Assembly (NCBI GenBank): GCA_903632075.3
Contig: CAHIKZ030000585.1
Span: forward strand, 994,501-1,058,500
Reading direction: 5' to 3'
Source of the DNA: Acanthosepion pharaonis
Taxonomy: Eukaryota; Mollusca; Cephalopoda; Sepiida; Sepiidae
DNA length: 64,000 nt
The translations under genes and the position numbers were made by a program. The notes under the pieces are model-generated. The model did not search any database. It was not told the origin of the DNA and saw nothing but the letters and a program-made list of their open reading frames with translations. How positions within the stretch are numbered: the first letter of the stretch is position 1; each line of letters starts with the position of its first letter. Shown here piece by piece: positions 12,118-21,986 of the stretch.

Positions 12118-12700
12118 GAATGTGTTTGGTTAAATAATTTAGACGTATTATGTCTATTTTTATTTTAATCCTTTCAAGTACACGGATTAATTTCTTGATT
12201 GCTGTAGAATTGTTCAAGAAAATTCCTAAATTTTCTTTCAAATAAATTTTATTTTCCCAAATATTTACAGTTTTGTCCAAGATCAACTTCAGGTGTTGAA
12301 TTTCTGTGGATATGTGCATGAACTCCGCAAAATTCAAAGTATTTAACCGTTATGCAGGGGAGATAACTTATTTGTTTTTTGGGACTATATTTTTGGACAT
12401 GATCACCGTAAGATTCAAAATCTTTACCAGTCATGCATGGGAAGTAATTTATGCGATTTTTTAGAGTGTATTTTTATTGGTTTAAAAGATTTGTTTAAAG
12501 TTGTAGTTTTTGATAATTAGAATTTAGAATTTTAAAACAAAACTTTGCTTTTGAAGATCATATTTTTCAGACTAAACACATCGAAGCAAGAAACTGGCAG
12601 ACACTATGCAGTGTTGAGTCCTACAACCACACACGTTTAAACCTTGCCTCAGTAAATCGATTCAAAGTATTCAACACTAAATTATTGCTATGATTATTAT
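12115..12700. other. No recognised feature
   Basis: AT-rich DNA with a weak internal duplication around AAGATTC...GTCATGCA (about 12340-12450). No coding or RNA signature seen. Confidence 0.4.
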
Positions 12701-12707
12701 AATTGGA

Positions 12708-12827
12708 GTCTTACAGCCATATCCCCTTGAAACACAGGTTCCTGTATGATCACTGAAGTTAAGCATCGTCGAGTATGGTTAGTAGCTAGATGGGTAACGG
12801 CTTGGAAATACCAGGTACTGTAAGCTT
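12708..12827 (+). pseudogene. 5S rRNA-like sequence (5S-derived SINE head or pseudogene)
   Basis: The whole 120 bp follows the animal 5S rRNA layout: a GTCTTACAGCCATA start, box-A-like GAAGTTAAGCA at 12755-12765, box-C-like TGGTTAGTAGCTAGATGGG at 12776-12794, and an AATACCAGGTACTGTAAGCT end. Many substitutions lie in stems: the usual ACCACCCTGAAC region reads ATCCCCTTGAAAC and the GGTCGGGCC region reads CGTCGAGTA. It is therefore not a working rRNA gene. A tRNA-like Pol III unit starts only about 10 bp downstream, which suggests a composite SINE. Confidence 0.75.
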
Positions 12828-12831
12828 GGAT

Positions 12832-12975
12832 GTGCGGCTGGTGTAATGGATGGTGGTTTTGGAATTGTTAATCGGAGAGCCGAGTTCCAATTCCAGTTGG
12901 GTTCGTTATATTCGTTATGAATGCACCTCTTCTCTCCCCAACTATGGGGTAATTACTAGGATTTGTATCAGTAAA
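12832..12975 (+). mobile_element. tRNA-derived SINE
   Basis: A-box-like TGGTGTAATGG lies at 12839-12849 and B-box-like GAGTTCCAATTCC at 12882-12894. A related copy at 25624-25810 has TGGAGTAATGG and GAGTTCGAATTCC at the same spacing. The 3' part differs between the copies. Pol III transcription is an inference from the boxes. Confidence 0.65.
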
Positions 12976-13084
12976 TCATTATTATCTAAAAAAAAAATAA
13001 ACATTCTAATAATTTAAAATATTTCTCTGGCTTTAAATAACCTACAAAGGGTCGATAAGACGTGGAAACGAGGCAAGCACCATT
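12976..13084. other. Spacer with A-rich run
   Basis: An A run and AT-rich DNA that may include the SINE tail; nothing else recognised. Confidence 0.3.
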
Positions 13085-13446
13085 TCTATTTTAACTCGTT
13101 TTTTTTTTAATCCTGGGACCAGTAGGGTTGTAGGATCACCAGCCACAGTAGAAGTGGTGTTTCTTGGGTAAGATAGCCTGAAGGAACCCAACCAGGACTA
13201 TAGTTACAGAGAACGCAGTATGGTTCCACCGGAATATGTGAGCCAGCGGCGCTATGTTGAGTCTGATTTGCAATCTCTTTGTCACCGAGGCCCATTAGAA
13301 CAGTTGGTATGATGGTATGACAACCTAATTGTCAGGGTTTCAATTCTCGGTAGTGGATGCGCACTGCTGATGAGTCCAAAATATAGGACGAAACGGCCGT
13401 CCAGTGCATTCTGCATTCTGTTGAGGCTTCTATCAGACTCGATGAG

Positions 13447-13450
<4 letters not shown>
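13085..13450 (+). mobile_element. Pol III-type SINE carrying a hammerhead ribozyme
   Basis: The unit has a GC-richer body (13110-13300), then a tRNA-like promoter with A-box-like TGGTATGATGG at 13305-13315 and B-box-like GGTTTCAATTC at 13336-13346. A hammerhead ribozyme follows 15 bp later, and the unit ends in a (TA)n tail at 13448. This order resembles the schistosome Sm-alpha family, where a Pol III promoter precedes a hammerhead. The 5' boundary is uncertain, and only one copy is seen in the window. Confidence 0.65.
13361..13407 (+). ncRNA. Hammerhead ribozyme (type I layout, minimal helix III)
   Basis: Every core element is present. Helix I is GCACTG (13361-13366) with CAGTGC (13402-13407), six perfect pairs. 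Core CTGATGA is at 13367-13373. Helix II is GTCC (13374-13377) with GGAC (13386-13389) and an 8-nt loop. GAAA is at 13390-13393. Helix III is the self-complementary ACGGCCGT (13393-13400), followed by the cleavage-site C at 13401 after GT. The very short helix III is typical of hammerheads in retroelements, which often work best as dimers. The predicted cut is after 13401. Activity is inferred, not shown. Confidence 0.88.

Positions 13451-13522
<72 letters not shown>
13448..13522. repeat. (TA)n-(GA)n compound microsatellite
   Basis: A TA array followed by GA units. It forms the 3' flank or tail of the ribozyme-bearing SINE. Confidence 0.95.
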
Positions 13523-13549
13523 TATAATAGGAATTAAGATTACTTTAGG

Positions 13550-13727
13550 TTAATGATCATTTTCATCTTGTAAATTGAAATAAAATTTACAAAGATTTTT
13601 CAAACTAGTCAATGGATGATGAAATATTTAGATAAAACAGTCTTATTTCAATAATTTATAACCCATTAACAGTTTTGAAAAATCCTTGTAAATTTCATTT
13701 CAATTTACAAGATGAAAATGATCATCA
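13550..13727. repeat. Family-G foldback, about 54-bp arms
   Basis: The left arm (from ATGATCATTTTCATCTTG) and the right arm (ending CAAGATGAAAATGATCAT) are nearly perfect inverted repeats. The spacer is about 70 bp of unique sequence. A solo arm lies at 11094-11145. No coding sequence; probably a small foldback transposon or two elements tail to tail. Confidence 0.75.
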
Positions 13728-13819
13728 ACCCAATGTTACCTTAATTGCTATTGTATAAAAATATGTTGTTCTGTTTGATTAAAACATTCAGCTCTCTGTG
13801 TGAATAAGTTTAAATATTT

Positions 13820-13870
13820 AATATTTTATATTGTATTAATAGGATTCATTTGGATTATATACCAACCGAT

Positions 13871-13907
<37 letters not shown>
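13820..13907 (-). repeat. Family-H copy (inverted) ending in (TA)n
   Basis: The reverse complement matches the segment at about 10875-10930, including the GAATCCTATTAA block and the TATACCAACCGA edge, and ends at a TA array. The ends therefore abut TA arrays in both places. Confidence 0.65.
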
Positions 13908-13909
<2 letters not shown>

Positions 13910-14470
13910 AGCCTGTTTTGGTATATCATAGCGAATGCATAAAAAAAAATCCCAGCTGGACTGGGGCTGCAGAAACACAAAGAACTGCAATGGGTGACCG
14001 ATAAAGGTCAATGAGAAATATTTTTAGCATAAAATTCAACCGACAGAACTCGCTGTTCGGTCAATGAATGAGAAGTAATTCCTAATATTAAACAAATATT
14101 ACCATGAGAGATAAAAAAAAAACAGATACTACACTACACTCGGTCCCCCATCCCACAATGACAGAATATGGCACATGACCGATTTAAAGTGGGGAGCAGA
14201 TGCACATGCATATTAGCCAAGTCCCACAGTTGCCCAGACCCCGTAACCAACGTCGCGCTGAGGGAGTTGCTGCAGTAGGGTTGGGATCCTTGTGACGAGA
14301 CATCCCTCATTTATTTGTTGTGTCCTGTCCGAATTGAAAGAGAAAATGTAGTTTGGCGATACTACACTTTGATCCCAGAACGATATCCAGTGAGTGTAAA
14401 AATATAACTCGAGTATCACTAGCTAGTGGGTCGATGCCTGATGAATATTTCCATATAAGGAAACGGGTAG
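13908..14470. other. No recognised feature
   Basis: Moderate-GC DNA around 14210-14300, where the minus strand has an unconvincing 68-codon frame. No motif recognised. Confidence 0.35.
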
Positions 14471-14473
14471 CAT

Positions 14474-14596
<123 letters not shown>

Positions 14597-14667
14597 GAAT
14601 CTAAATGAAATAATAATAAAAACGAAAGAATATTAGTATACAACCCAGTGTGTCTGAAGAATTGTTC

Positions 14668-14671
<4 letters not shown>

Positions 14672-14704
<33 letters not shown>

Positions 14705-14728
14705 GGATAGCATTGCTATTACTATCAC

Positions 14729-14785
<57 letters not shown>
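14672..14785. repeat. (TA)n and (CT)n-(TA)n microsatellites
   Basis: Two TA arrays (14672-14702 and 14753-14784), the second preceded by a CT array. Confidence 0.95.
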
Positions 14786-14787
<2 letters not shown>

Positions 14788-14907
14788 AACAAATATGGAT
14801 CAAAATTCAACAGAAAGATAGAACAATGAACAAATAGAAAATATAAATTTTGCATGAATTTAAGTTTAGCTGTCTCTCTCTTTATCTTATTTATATGTAT
14901 TGATCTT

Positions 14908-14910
14908 CCA

Positions 14911-14970
<60 letters not shown>

Positions 14971-15114
14971 GTGTTAATTTGAGTTTAAAATAAATGATCT
15001 TTCCTTCCAATCTATCTCTGCTAATCTATCATTTCATCTGTTATTATTTATATCCATCATGTACAATTCAATTTCAATTACGTAGGGTAGTTGGAATGTG
15101 TGTCAATACATATA

Positions 15115-15140
<26 letters not shown>
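14908..15140. repeat. (TA)n-(TG)n arrays
   Basis: A TA/TG compound array at 14908-14974 and a separate TG array at 15113-15145. Confidence 0.9.
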
Positions 15141-15145
<5 letters not shown>

Positions 15146-15146
<1 letters not shown>

Positions 15147-15500
15147 ATATATGTCTATTATCTATTAGTTCCGTGATAAGAATCAAAGAAAAGGAAAGGG
15201 GGGATTGTGCCCCATTCTTTGGACAGAAGCCGAAGCGTGTAATGACAAATAAAGCGGTGGAAGTTCGGCCTGAATTTTCTGTTGTGAGTAAATTGCTTCC
15301 TTCTTTCTGCCGTCGGCAAAATATTCGCGCTGAGAATTGAGAAGCCGTTCAACATCTGAAGAGCCTTAAGATGTTTGCATCACGAGAAACATCACTTGAT
15401 GTCATTCTCTTTATTTAAGATTCCATCACGTTCTCTACTCCGGCGACAGAGGTGAAAAGGTTCGTGTGATTAAAAATCAATACATGAGGATGGATGTAAA
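15146..15500. other. No recognised feature
   Basis: Moderate-GC sequence with overlapping short frames on both strands (80 codons plus, 65 codons minus). Neither has a recognisable motif. Confidence 0.35.
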
Positions 15501-15514
15501 CCTTCTCACTCGCA

Positions 15515-15576
15515 CCACACACACGCACATACGCACGCACGCACGCACGCACATATATATATATATATATATATAT
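15515..15576. repeat. (CA/CG)n-(TA)n microsatellite
   Basis: CACA and ACGC units run into a short TA array. Confidence 0.9.
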
Positions 15577-15624
15577 GCAAAAATAAATGAGCATACTCGG
15601 ATAAATATCTGTCTATATTTCTGA

Positions 15625-15962
15625 GATATTATGTACACTATTTACACTATTCGGACTATCGTCCTTATCTTTGTCGCCATATTTATTATAAGGTTTCGGC
15701 TGTTGTACGCTCCGGCCTTCTTCAGGTGTTTGGAATGTCGAACTGAACTCTTTATTTCGCTCACTAGGGTAGACTGTTCTAGTTCCATGTGTCATGTTTA
15801 ATTGATATCAGTTATCATTGATCTCCTGTTAATTCCCCTCTCCAAGTTCTCCACTGCCTTAACCGGGTATTGAACTCACACTCTTTGGGTCTTGTCACTG
15901 GATGCAACTAACACCTTTATCCACTGTGTCAGGTATCCTTGAGGACGATAGTCTGAATAATG
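15625..15962 (-). mobile_element. Family-F foldback element (short form)
   Basis: The ends at about 15634-15665 (CTATTTACACTATTCGGACT) and 15932-15962 are reverse complements. The interior, read on the minus strand, matches 33335-33560, including the block AACCCGGT/CACTCTTTGGGTC and a CCTGAAGAAGGCCGGAGC core. This is a roughly 340-bp version of the elements at 33279-33877 and 35728-37826. No protein is encoded. Confidence 0.7.
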
Positions 15963-16585
15963 TAAATAGTGTCGGATAAATATGCTTATATATCTAAGAT
16001 ACGATACCGGTGATATCTTTTAAAATTAAGGACATTTCAGTTATTGAAAGGTTTAGCTTCGGTTAGACATCAACAACAAAAAATGTTCTCCGGGTACTTT
16101 CGAATGTTGCTACATTCATTGTCAAGGATTGCTATGTGTATATTGGCGCAATTATTTTTTGTTTAATTCCAGCTTTCTTACGTTTGATGAAATCAATTTC
16201 AAGTCACTCGAGACGACGTCATATAAACCAGGGGTCGGCTATGTACGGCTCGTGTGCCATACGTGACACTAAAAGCAATTTCTAATGGCACACAGCTGTA
16301 AATGTCATCACGGAGTCCGAACCAATAGCTACTGCGACGCAAAGTAGATATTTAGCTATTTCAATTTTGATATATATTAAATTTTGATATATATATATAT
16401 ATAACATACAACGTATGTTAGCACGTGCGATACCCTGTCTTCATCAGCCGCCGACCAGGGGTGATATCACGGTTTCAGTGGCTATGGAGGGCCCACCACC
16501 CCTGGCGCTACCAGCAGCGTTCGCCACCCACCAGGCAGGGTATGAAGATAAGCTAATTGATAGTTCCTCTTTGTAAATTCTCGTA

Positions 16586-18870
16586 ATGAAATAAACAGAA
16601 CGATTGTTCCACTTTGCAGCTTCTAGATATTTATTATGTAAAAATTACATAATTGTGGCAGAAGGCCGAAAAAGGGGAGGGGTTAAGGCTGGTCTACACT
16701 AACTATCTTTTACCTAACTAATCCGATTCACGACCCATTCACTCATTACTATTTACCCATTCACCACAAGAACTCGTCCATCACCAATCCATCCTCCATG
16801 CACCATAATACCACATCGTCTCTAGGCGGAACTACGCTCCATGCCATAAAAATTTAATGATAGTAAAATATATATAAAATCTGTGATGAAAAAATGAGAG
16901 GGGAGGTAGATGAACCCAGTAACAAACTTAAATATTAACACAAATCAAATTAAACATAACTGATGGTAGTAGGGCCCGTCCAACCCTCAAAAAGGAGAGG
17001 CCGCTGTATTCTGCCCATGGGTCAAAATGAAGAACCTCTCTCACTACGGGTGTGGGAAAAGGATAAATCATAACACGGGCATGGGAAAATAAAAAGCTGA
17101 CCCAGTCGAGATGAGAAAGGCGGGCCAAAGGGGCGGAGAATCTCGACATGAATCATACCGAAAGAGGCAGCCGGGAACAGGCCAGGAACAACACTTACTC
17201 ACATTAACTAGGTACACTAAGGCTTATCTAACCTAACCAATGGGAGGGATCCGCAGGAAACCATCCCGATGTGAGGTAGATTGACCTAAAAGAGAAAATC
17301 AAGGCTATCCCTGTTTACACGAACCAAGCTCGCCTCAGTCACCCACCTTTCGCTGAAGACTGTCGAATGCAAGCGTTTTCTATCAGTTCTAATCTTCATC
17401 TTGAGCTGATGCTCAAAGAATCGGATCAGATCCTGATAAGAAAGACGGTTGCCTCGCAAGACTTCCTCCTGTCGCGTCGTCCAAATCACCATTCGGACCG
17501 TGGCCAGCATCGTAAGAAACACCATCTGTTTCACCCCAGAATACGAGGGCGACACATTGTCACACGCGTATGCGCGATCAATGAGCACAAGTTTTTCGGG
17601 GGCGAGACGAGCCGTCAAATCGCCGACATGTTCCCATAAGGGGCGGACACGGGGACAATGGTAGAAGGCGTGCGAAGCCGTTTCTTCCAGACCAAGGCCA
17701 CACCGATCACAGTCTGGCAAATCCGCCAAACCCCATATGAAGACCTTGTCATTGAAAGGTAGCCGATTCCGAACCAATCGTCAGGTAAGCGAAAACTCAG
17801 AGTTACTGAGATAATCCGCCGATGGCTCCCAAGACTAGAAAAAGCGAAGGTCCTCCTCCGACATGCCGAGCTGCTCACGTAGCGAATCCCTCGCGACCTA
17901 GGTCTACTAAGGCGCTCAACCTGCGAGATGGGGGATAGATAGTAAGGCGAGGGAATGCGTCCCTAACAATCCCCGCCATAATCGAATGTCCTCCTGTCAA
18001 CGCGCGGCGTAGGAAAGCCAACCTCGAGTCGAGTTTGTGGCTCGTCAAGTGTGGCATTCCCAGCCTCCCATTACACGGACGTTGTGCACAGACTCGTCTG
18101 TCGACCCGATTTCCGCGTACCCTCCATAAAATGGAGGATAGCGACCGCTCGAGCGGGTTCCTGTGGTCGTCACAGAGAGGAAGTACGGACAATCGATAAA
18201 GGTCAATGTATGTAGCATACAGCTCCGCCATGCCCTTCACGTACAACCTACGTCGACGCCAAATCTGACCAGCCGCGTCGACCTTCAGACCAATTTTCTC
18301 CAGCTGGAGGTTGGGTCTAAACCACACTCCAAGAATGCAGACAGGACTGTCCGTCCTACCGAAGGCACCTAACCGCAAGCCGGACGACTTGTCGCGGTTA
18401 TTCTTGGCCCCTGTCACCTTTTCGTACCGATCAAGCGCCGTCAGTACCGCAGATACGTCATCGGCGTACGCAGAAACCCTGGCTCGAGCCCCTCCAGGAA
18501 CGGCGATTCCGCGCAGGGCCGGACTGCGCGCCCTGTCCTTCAGCCGTCGAAGGAGAGGCTCCAACGCCAAAGCATAAAGTTTAGGGCGACAGTGGGCAAC
18601 CCTGACGAACCGAACTAGACATGGCAAAAGCGCCCGACAGTTTCCCGTTCACCTGTAACACAGCACTGGGGGAGCGATACAGGAGGCTAATCCAGCGGGA
18701 GAAGTCGGGTGCGAATCCGCGGGCCTGCAGGACAGTGGCAAGGTAGCGATGGTCATTCCTATCAAATGCTTTGGACTGATCCAAATTGATCAGCGCGGCC
18801 TCATCATCGTCTTTTACACCCTCTATGATCGTGAAATAGATAAAACGATTGTTCCTCTTTGCAGCTTCTA
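16586..18870 (-). mobile_element. LINE nested in the hAT element, with long flanking duplication
   Basis: Forty bases at 16586-16625 recur at 18831-18870 with about five mismatches, bracketing a minus-strand LINE. I read these as an unusually long target-site duplication. The LINE is 5'-truncated inside the reverse transcriptase domain (at about 18830). Its 3' end is AT-rich near 16630. The GC content of the interior (17000-18830) is far higher than that of its surroundings. Confidence 0.65.
17286..18784 (-). pseudogene. LINE reverse transcriptase and C-terminal zinc knuckle, frameshifted
   Basis: Reading from 18784 down, the first piece starts DQSKAFDRNDHRYL and ends VRQGCPLSP, which are reverse transcriptase palm blocks. 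After a frameshift the next 250-residue piece (18627-17875) has the catalytic block SAYADD, then VTGAKNNRDKSSGLRLG and ILGVWF, and the thumb region. After another shift, 17777-17286 has a zinc-knuckle pattern (CDRCGL...ASHAFYHCPRV), as in zf-RVT domains. The N-terminal endonuclease is missing. The text resembles L1/Tx1-like or I-superfamily LINEs; I cannot decide which. YADD is intact, but at least two frameshifts make it non-functional. Confidence 0.85.
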
Positions 18871-19329
18871 TCCGTAATGAGTTTCCTGAACGCGTTTGCC
18901 GTTATTGACGCGCTCGTAAAAATCGTTATCGACGACCACGCAAATATTTCACTTGCGCATCTTAGGTCGTGAAGTTGCGCGCATTTTACTATATAAAATA
19001 TATGGTAGAACAGTTATATTGACCTTGGGTTATAAAAAAATACGTATGCTGTTGGTACACGGAATGATTTTAAAACCAAAAGTTGGCATATAGTTAGCAA
19101 AGGGTTGCCGATCCCTGATATAAATGATCTAACAGAAATTTTTATGTGCGTGTTTTTCTTTGTTTATTTTAAACATACTTCAGTATACTGTCCTTAAAGG
19201 TGAAAGATACCTTATTTAATGTTGACGGATTTTCTTTTACTACAACAGCCTCCAGAATTTTGGAGTCTTTCGCTTTGGTTTGGTTTGCTCTGTTTTACGG
19301 CATATCAACTTCAATGGATTATTTAATGG

Positions 19330-20580
19330 CGACGAAATTTTTATTGCTGGGAATATATTTTTTCAAAAATATATTTCTTTTAATATTTTTTTCTTCAAAA
19401 AATCTATTTCTGGTATTTTTTCTTCAAAAATGTATTGCTGGAAATATTTTTTCTTCAAAAATGTATTGCTGGAAATATTTTTTTTCAAAAATGTATTGCT
19501 GGAAATATTTTTTTCTTCAAAAAATGTATTGCTGGATATATTTTTTTTCAAAAAATGTATTGCTGGTAATATTTTTTTTTTTTTCAAAAATGTTTTTTTT
19601 GGAAATATTTTTTTCAAAAATGTATTGCTGGTAATATTTTTTTCAAAAATGTATTGCTGGAAATATTTTTTTTTCAAAATGTATTGCTGGAAATATTTTT
19701 TCAAAAAAAATGTATTACTGGAAATATTTTTTTTCAAAAATGTATTACTGGAAATATTTTTTTTCAGAAATGTATTGCTGGAAATATTTTTTCTTCAAAA
19801 ATGTATTGCTGGTAATTTTTTTTCAAAATGTATTGCTGGATATATTTTTTTTTCAAAAATGTATTGCTGGTAATATTTTTTTTCAAAAATATATTGCTGG
19901 AAATATTTTTTTAAATGTATTGCTGGAAATATTTTTTTCAAAAATGTATTTTGGAAATATTTTTTACAAAATGTATTGCTAGAAATATTTTTCTTCAAAA
20001 TGTATTACTGGAAATATTTAGAGGAAAAAAATGTATTGCTGGAAATATTTTTTTTTCAAAAATGTATTGCTGGTAATATTTTTTTTTCAAAAATGTATTG
20101 CTGGAAATATTTTTTTTTCAAAAATGTATTGCTGGAAATATTTTTTTTTCAAAAATGTATTGCTGGAAATATTTTTTTCTTCAAAAATGTATTGCTGGAA
20201 ATATTTTTTTTTCAAAAATGTATTGCTGGAAATATTTTTTTTTTCAGAAATGTATTGCTGGAAATATTTTTTTCTTCAAAAATGTATTGCTGGTAATATT
20301 TTTTTTTCAAAAATGTATTGCTGGATATATTTTTTTTTCAAAAATGTATTGCTGGTAATATTTTTTTTCAAAAATATATTGCTGGAAATATTTTTTTTTT
20401 TAAATGTATTGCTGGAAATATTTTTTTTTCAAAAATGTATTGCTGGAAATATTTTTTTACAAAAATGTATTGCTAGAAATATTTTTTTCTTCAAAAATGT
20501 ATTGCTGGAAATATTTATTTTTCAAAAATGTATTGCTGGTAATATTTTTTACAAAGTATTTCTGGTATTAAAACCTATTT
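19330..20580. repeat. Satellite-like tandem array, unit about 33-36 bp
   Basis: About 36 units share the core AAAATGTATTGCTGGAAATA followed by a T run and CAAA. Units vary mainly in T-run length (6 to 12) and in GGAAATA versus GGTAATA. A variant block of several units is repeated (GGATATA then GGTAATA then an ATATATTG unit, at 19835-19905 and again at 20325-20390), suggesting higher-order duplication. The long open frames on both strands are artefacts of the unit and not proteins. Confidence 0.95.
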
Positions 20581-20642
20581 TAACACTTTCATAGTGTTTT
20601 GACCCCAGTTTGGGGTTTAGCTATTTGTCCATAGCTGAAATC

Positions 20643-20800
20643 TTAACAGGTGCTGCCACACCGGGTCAGGGTGGACCTGGGTAGACCAGCAATTAAGAGG
20701 TGGTTCCACGCCCCTCAAAACCTCCTGATCAGAGGCCTTGCTGTTGGATGTAGTTTATCGTCATACCCAGGACGATGGAGTCTGTCATTGCACTATGGCC
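20643..20800 (+). repeat. Dispersed repeat, copy 1 (partner at 51115-51240)
   Basis: The block GGGTCAGGGTGGACCTGGG, then CAGCAATTAAGAGGTGGTTC, then TTTATCGTCATACCCAG recurs in inverse orientation at 51115-51240 with similar spacing. It is moderately GC-rich and has no coding frame. The class is unknown; a LINE or SINE 3' region is possible. Confidence 0.65.
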
Positions 20801-21149
20801 CATATAAGATTTTTGTGTTATCGGCTAAAATTGGTCATGTGTCAATATTTGTTTTCTTATTTGTCATAGGTTGCTCTATATGTGCGCAAATTAAACGAAA
20901 GTTTGACAAATGAACTATCAACCTACGAGAAAGTATAGTGCATGCGTGGCCAATGTAAGAATTTAATGTTGCCTATCGATTGTTACTGATAGAGATACAG
21001 TCTCCCAAAGGACATAAGAATACATAAATAACATAATAATTTTTTTAACATAGGTTAAGTTTTTGAGGTGATGAATTATTACTAATAACTATATTAGACT
21101 TGTTGAATATTTTTATAATAAATGGATTGAAAAGGATTGCTACCCAATA

Positions 21150-21150
<1 letters not shown>
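20801..21150. other. No recognised feature
   Basis: AT-rich DNA; the 87-codon plus frame overlapping the repeat has no recognisable domain. Confidence 0.35.
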
Positions 21151-21221
<71 letters not shown>

Positions 21222-21308
21222 TCATATGTATATATACTCATGAATATACTCAGTACCTAGTCAGTTGCTTTTAATGAAATTTGTATAAAAGGCATTGCTA
21301 CACAAATA

Positions 21309-21370
<62 letters not shown>
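21151..21370. repeat. Two (TA)n arrays flanking a short duplication
   Basis: TA arrays at 21153-21217 and 21313-21368. Each is preceded by a similar edge (TTGCTACCCAATACACTA and TTGCTACACAAATACACTA), so the edge plus array was duplicated. Confidence 0.85.
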
Positions 21371-21375
<5 letters not shown>

Positions 21376-21379
21376 AATA

Positions 21380-21675
21380 AAAAGAAAAAACAGTAAGATA
21401 TATAATCCAATGTTCTTATAGATATTTTTTTTTACAAAATAGTGCTCAATGTAAATTTACAGACCATTAATATTATAAATTAATTGATTTAAAATATTTT
21501 TCCGCTACACAGTTCTAACCATGTTTCAAAAATGGAAGCTAAAAGCCCCGAATTTAATTTTGTAATTAAATTAAAGACATTAGTTCCATTTCATCCTCAT
21601 TAAATTCGGGGCTTTTAGCTTCCATTTTTGAAACATGGTTAGAACTGTGTAGCGGAAAAAACATATTTTAAATCA

Positions 21676-21727
<52 letters not shown>
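21380..21727. mobile_element. Family-B foldback, 80-bp arms, with (TA)n
   Basis: Arms at 21477-21556 and 21601-21683 are nearly perfect inverted repeats with a spacer of about 44 bp. Outside the left arm lie GTGCTCAATG (21442-21451) and a segment like the start of the family-B repeats at 7986 and 56469. TA arrays flank both sides. It carries no coding sequence and forms an extremely stable hairpin. Confidence 0.8.
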
Positions 21728-21729
<2 letters not shown>

Positions 21730-21986
21730 AAGATATGTTTGGTGGTACAAAATTTTATCACTGCCATGAATAGACAAAAATTAGTTTTATTATTACCACT
21801 CATGATAATAAAAAGTAAAAATGAAAAACGGGCTTGCTAACCGGTTTCATACCTCGCTCAACAGAGCTAAATCGAGTTAAATAGAGTAAATTATATAATA
21901 AAAAAATAACAATAGGTAAACGTTTATTGGTGGGAAAAAAAATTTAAATCGTAATTAGTTGGAGGACTAATATAAATTCCTTCTGT
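21728..21986. other. Probable 3' non-coding region of the PLE
   Basis: AT-rich sequence immediately downstream (minus strand) of the GIY-YIG coding remnant. I see no defined end. Confidence 0.35.

Larger units (their letters stand above)
16229..19117. mobile_element. hAT-type element (non-autonomous) containing a nested LINE
   Basis: The left end CAGGGGTCGGC (16229) and the right end (reverse complement of GCCGATCCCTG, ending 19117) are inverted repeats with one mismatch in the first 11 bp. Direct 8-bp flanks ATATAAAC (16221-16228) and ATATAAAT (19118-19125) differ at one base, as expected for an old hAT target duplication. CAGGG-type termini and 8-bp duplications are typical of hAT. No transposase was recognised. 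Most of the interior is a LINE inserted later. Confidence 0.7.

Noticed and set aside
12708..12827. Functional 5S rRNA gene
   Set aside because: There are many substitutions in paired regions and the internal promoter, and no T-run terminator directly after the end.
19200..20594. Long frames (up to 197 codons) on both strands with repeats of Asn-Val-Leu-Leu-Glu-Ile
   Set aside because: They are products of the 34-bp satellite unit, open in several frames at once.
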